From assembly GCA_003973375.1 (NCBI GenBank), contig QNYL01000282.1, forward strand, positions 1-8,751: a stretch of DNA of 8,751 nucleotides, in the 5' to 3' direction. The translations under genes and the position numbers were made by a program. The notes under the pieces are model-generated. The model was not told where the DNA came from. It saw only the letters and a program-made list of their open reading frames with translations, and did not search any database. The stretch's first letter is position 1; each line of letters opens with the position of its first letter. Below are positions 6,468 to 8,751 of this stretch, piece by piece. Source of the DNA: Flavobacteriia bacterium (GTDB lineage Bacteria; Bacteroidota; Bacteroidia; Flavobacteriales; Flavobacteriaceae).

Positions 6468-8180
6468 TTATTCCCTTTTTTTAAAGTTTTTTATGGCATG
6501 ATCGCAGGCCCGGGCAGTTAAGGCCATATAAGTAAGTGATGGGTTTTGTGTGCTGGTTGAGGTCATACAGGCACCATCGGTAACATAAACATTTTTACAG
6601 TTATGAAACTGATTCCATTTGTTCAATAAAGAGGTTTTTGGATCTTTCCCCATTCTTACACCGCCCATTTCATGGATATCCAGTCCGGGAGCCTGTTTGG
6701 TGTCATAGGTTTGTATGTTCTTAAAACCGGCTTTTTCATACATTTCCGTTAATTGCTCGAAGAAATCCTTTAGCATTTTATCATCATTGTCATCGTATTC
6801 CAGATCAATTCTCAACTGAGGAATTCCCCATTCATCAACTTTATCAGGGTCAAGTGAAACCCGGCTTTCTTCTTTTGGAATGGTTTCTCCCATCATATGT
6901 GACCCTAACATCCAGTTGCCGTATTCAGGGTTCAGGAGTCCGTTTTTCAGGTCTTGTCCTATACCGTTCGTTTTTTGAATGATCCTTCTGTTAGCCCAGA
7001 ATCCTGCTGCATAACCTCTTAAAAAATCTGTTTCCTGTTTAAAAACATTTCTGAATCTTGGAATATAGGCCCCTGTGGGTCTTCTTCCTGTGGTGTGTTT
7101 ATCTAAAAAACCATCATATTCAGCGCTGATCTTTCCTCTGTAATTATGAAAAGCCACATATTTTCCCAGGAGTCCGTTATCATTACCCAATCCGTTCGGG
7201 AAGCGTTTTGATCTTGAATTGAGCAGGATTAGGTTGCTGTTAAAGGATCCGGCATTGACAAAGATCACAGAGGCAAAATATTCTGTATGTTCTTTGGTCT
7301 TTGCATCGATTACCACAACACCTGTTGCCCTCTCTTTTTGATCATCGTATATGATGGAATGTACCACAGAATTATTTAATAATGTGAGATTTCCGGTTTT
7401 CATGGCAATTGGAAGTGTACTCGAATTACTGCAAAAATATCCTCCGAAAGGGCAGCCTCTCTGACAAAGATTTCTGAACTGACATTTGCTTCTTCCCTGT
7501 TTGATAAAAACATCCCGGTTTTCGGTAATATGGGCACATCGTCCACTGATCACATGTCTGTAATTTTTATAGTGGCGGGTAACATTCTTTTTAAAATAAT
7601 CTTCAATACAATTCATTCCCATAGAGGGTAAGAATTCTCCATCAGGCAGGGTCGGAATACCATCACGATCTCCTGCAATTCCCACAAACTTTTCAACATA
7701 ACTGTACCACGGAGCCAGATCTTTGTATCTGATCGGCCAGTCAACAGCAAAACCATCTCTTGCCGGTCCTTCAAAATCATAATCGCTCCAGCGTTGTGTT
7801 TGGCGTGCCCACAGCAAAGAACGACCTCCGGTTTGATACCCTCTGATCCAGTCAAAAGGTTTTTCCTGAACATAAGGATGCTCTTTATCCTTTACTACAA
7901 AATGCATGGCATCTTCCTTGAAAATATAGGATTTACTGGCTATGGGATTCTCTTTTTTTATCTTTTCACTCACTTGACCACGGTGCTTGAATTCCCACGG
8001 AAACATATTGGTGGTTGGGTAATCAATATTGTGTTTTACCTCACGTCCTCTTTCAATAACGAGAGTTTTAAGTCCTTTTTCTGTAAATTCTTTGGCAGCC
8101 CAGCCACCACTCATGCCCGAACCGATTACAATGGCATCAAAGCTTCTCTTCTTTTTATTGGCGCTCTTTATTTCAGGCAT
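6468..8180 (-). CDS. GMC-family FAD-dependent dehydrogenase, large catalytic subunit
   Basis: A 570-residue GMC oxidoreductase of the gluconate / glucose / sorbitol dehydrogenase large-subunit type. Seen, numbered from the chosen start: the FAD-binding GSGMSGG (20-26) with VIERG (41-45), GGRSLLW (118-124), the C-terminal HEMGG (503-507, His503 a likely catalytic base) and STQNPSLT (543-550, Asn546), 43 residues apart as in bacterial FAD glucose dehydrogenase. Cysteines 233, 239 and 243 form CX5CX3C, the spacing of the [3Fe-4S] ligands in that enzyme; C250 is extra. The family oxidises a sugar or polyol hydroxyl and passes electrons to the respiratory chain; the substrate here is unknown. There is no signal peptide, so export probably depends on the small subunit. 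I chose the ATG at 8180, which overlaps the small-subunit stop by 8 bases (translational coupling); an upstream ATG at 8240 would add 20 unlikely residues. Confidence 0.92.
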   Translation of the reverse strand: MPEIKSANKKKRSFDAIVIGSGMSGGWAAKEFTEKGLKTLVIERGREVKHNIDYPTTNMFPWEFKHRGQVSEKIKKENPIASKSYIFKEDAMHFVVKDKEHPYVQEKPFDWIRGYQTGGRSLLWARQTQRWSDYDFEGPARDGFAVDWPIRYKDLAPWYSYVEKFVGIAGDRDGIPTLPDGEFLPSMGMNCIEDYFKKNVTRHYKNYRHVISGRCAHITENRDVFIKQGRSKCQFRNLCQRGCPFGGYFCSNSSTLPIAMKTGNLTLLNNSVVHSIIYDDQKERATGVVVIDAKTKEHTEYFASVIFVNAGSFNSNLILLNSRSKRFPNGLGNDNGLLGKYVAFHNYRGKISAEYDGFLDKHTTGRRPTGAYIPRFRNVFKQETDFLRGYAAGFWANRRIIQKTNGIGQDLKNGLLNPEYGNWMLGSHMMGETIPKEESRVSLDPDKVDEWGIPQLRIDLEYDDNDDKMLKDFFEQLTEMYEKAGFKNIQTYDTKQAPGLDIHEMGGVRMGKDPKTSLLNKWNQFHNCKNVYVTDGACMTSTSTQNPSLTYMALTARACDHAIKNFKKRE

Positions 8181-8721
8181 AAATATTGATTCTTTTATTA
8201 GGGTCTGTATCAACACAGTTTCCATAGCTTCTGGGTACAAGCGAATAAGGCATGATCCTGGTCATGATATATTCCGATTGCATATAACCCATTTGTGTCA
8301 GATACTTGGTGGTATTGATAAAATCTATGATCTCACCATTCTCATTGTTTGCTGATGCTTTAGCCAAAGTCTTAAACTGATCCTCTTTACGGAGTTTTTC
8401 GAAGGATTTACCGGATTCTTTTTTAACGTTGCTGTTAAAAAGACTTAATCCCTTAATAAACATATGCTGTCTTCCGGCATTTAGTGTGTCATCCACCATG
8501 ATCCATACAAAGTGATCCACTCCGAGAGAGATCGCTCCCGGAATTTCCCCTTCAGGGATCAGGGTGTCAACTATGGCTTTCAGAACTTTCTCCTGTTCCG
8601 CAGTGATGTTGAGACTTTTTAGGATAACCGAAGCTTTTTCCTCTGAAAAATTACAGGAGGGAAGTAATATCAGTCCTCCGGTTAAAATTCCTAATTTTTT
8701 AAGGGCTGTTCTTCTAAGCAT
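8173..8721 (-). CDS. Gluconate 2-dehydrogenase subunit 3 family protein, Tat-exported lipoprotein small subunit
   Basis: A complete 182-residue protein and the first gene of the dehydrogenase pair. The N-terminus has a twin-arginine motif, RRTALKKLG (3-11), a hydrophobic stretch (12-20) and a lipobox-like LLPSC ending at C23, so it is predicted to leave through Tat and to be lipid-anchored. The mature part has the family's DTLIPEGEIPGAISLGVDHF (52-71) and a C-terminal TKYLTQMGYMQSEYIM (138-153). In characterised FAD sugar dehydrogenases this hitchhiker subunit carries the folded catalytic subunit across the membrane, and that is the inferred job here. The ATG at 8721 is preceded by only 30 bases of window, so its promoter cannot be judged. 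No cytochrome c subunit gene is visible; it may lie beyond the right edge or be absent. Confidence 0.9.
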   Translation of the reverse strand: MLRRTALKKLGILTGGLILLPSCNFSEEKASVILKSLNITAEQEKVLKAIVDTLIPEGEIPGAISLGVDHFVWIMVDDTLNAGRQHMFIKGLSLFNSNVKKESGKSFEKLRKEDQFKTLAKASANNENGEIIDFINTTKYLTQMGYMQSEYIMTRIMPYSLVPRSYGNCVDTDPNKRINIYA

Positions 8722-8751
8722 AAAGAAAATGGATGTAAAGAGTAAAAGTAG

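Noticed and set aside
6445..6469. A possible bidirectional terminator (AACGA / TCGTT stem)
   Set aside because: The stem is only five pairs with a 15-base loop and overlaps the dehydrogenase stop codon, so it is too weak to call.
7794..8189. A 131-codon open frame on the plus strand
   Set aside because: It is antisense to the FAD-binding part of the GMC subunit and is a composition shadow.
8181..8240. An upstream ATG at 8240 for the GMC subunit
   Set aside because: It would overlap the small-subunit gene by 68 bases and add residues unlike the family; the ATG at 8180 gives the expected N-terminus and a short overlap.

Overview
The window looks like chromosomal DNA from a member of the Flavobacteriia, most likely close to Chryseobacterium (family Weeksellaceae). 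The base composition is AT-rich. Start codons have no Shine-Dalgarno sequence, and putative promoters fit the Bacteroidetes TTG / TAnnTTTG pattern. The ribosomal cluster carries a Bacteroidota-type 50-residue protein (DUF4295). The genus is an inference from gene content and protein character; no database search was possible.

Layout: (1) 1-614, the 3' end of a membrane-anchored coiled-coil regulator with a LuxR-like helix-turn-helix, cut by the window edge. (2) 721-1405, a heavily decayed SdiA-regulated-family gene. (3) 1424-2558, two intact adjacent genes for CYTH / triphosphate-tunnel type proteins, the second a good match to short bacterial tripolyphosphatases. (4) 2691-3219, a decayed C-terminal remnant of an AI-2E family (DUF20/PerM-like) membrane transporter. 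(5) 3287-4534, cinA. (6) 4608-5199, a compact ribosomal operon: rpmB (bL28), rpmG (bL33) and the 50-aa DUF4295 protein, probably the ribosomal protein described as bL38 in Flavobacterium. (7) 5223-6258, a terminator overlapping a promoter, then ftsY, the signal recognition particle receptor. (8) 6259-6467, a convergent intergenic region with GTTCCG-type repeats. (9) 8721-6468 on the minus strand, a two-gene operon for a periplasmic FAD-dependent sugar/polyol dehydrogenase: a Tat/lipoprotein small subunit (gluconate 2-dehydrogenase subunit 3 family) and a GMC-family large subunit with a CX5CX3C cluster motif.

The housekeeping block (cinA to ftsY) links ribosome composition and co-translational membrane targeting. 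The 5' third is different: two gene remnants flank an intact CYTH pair, which suggests ongoing gene loss there. The dehydrogenase pair forms a unit: the small subunit carries the export signal, the large subunit has none, and the two reading frames overlap by 8 bases. I see no phage, IS element, CRISPR array, tRNA or rRNA. I do not see convincing evidence of a wholly new system; the most interesting points are the tandem CYTH pair, the gene-decay zone, the promoter-terminator overlap, the possible leaderless cinA and the repeats after ftsY.
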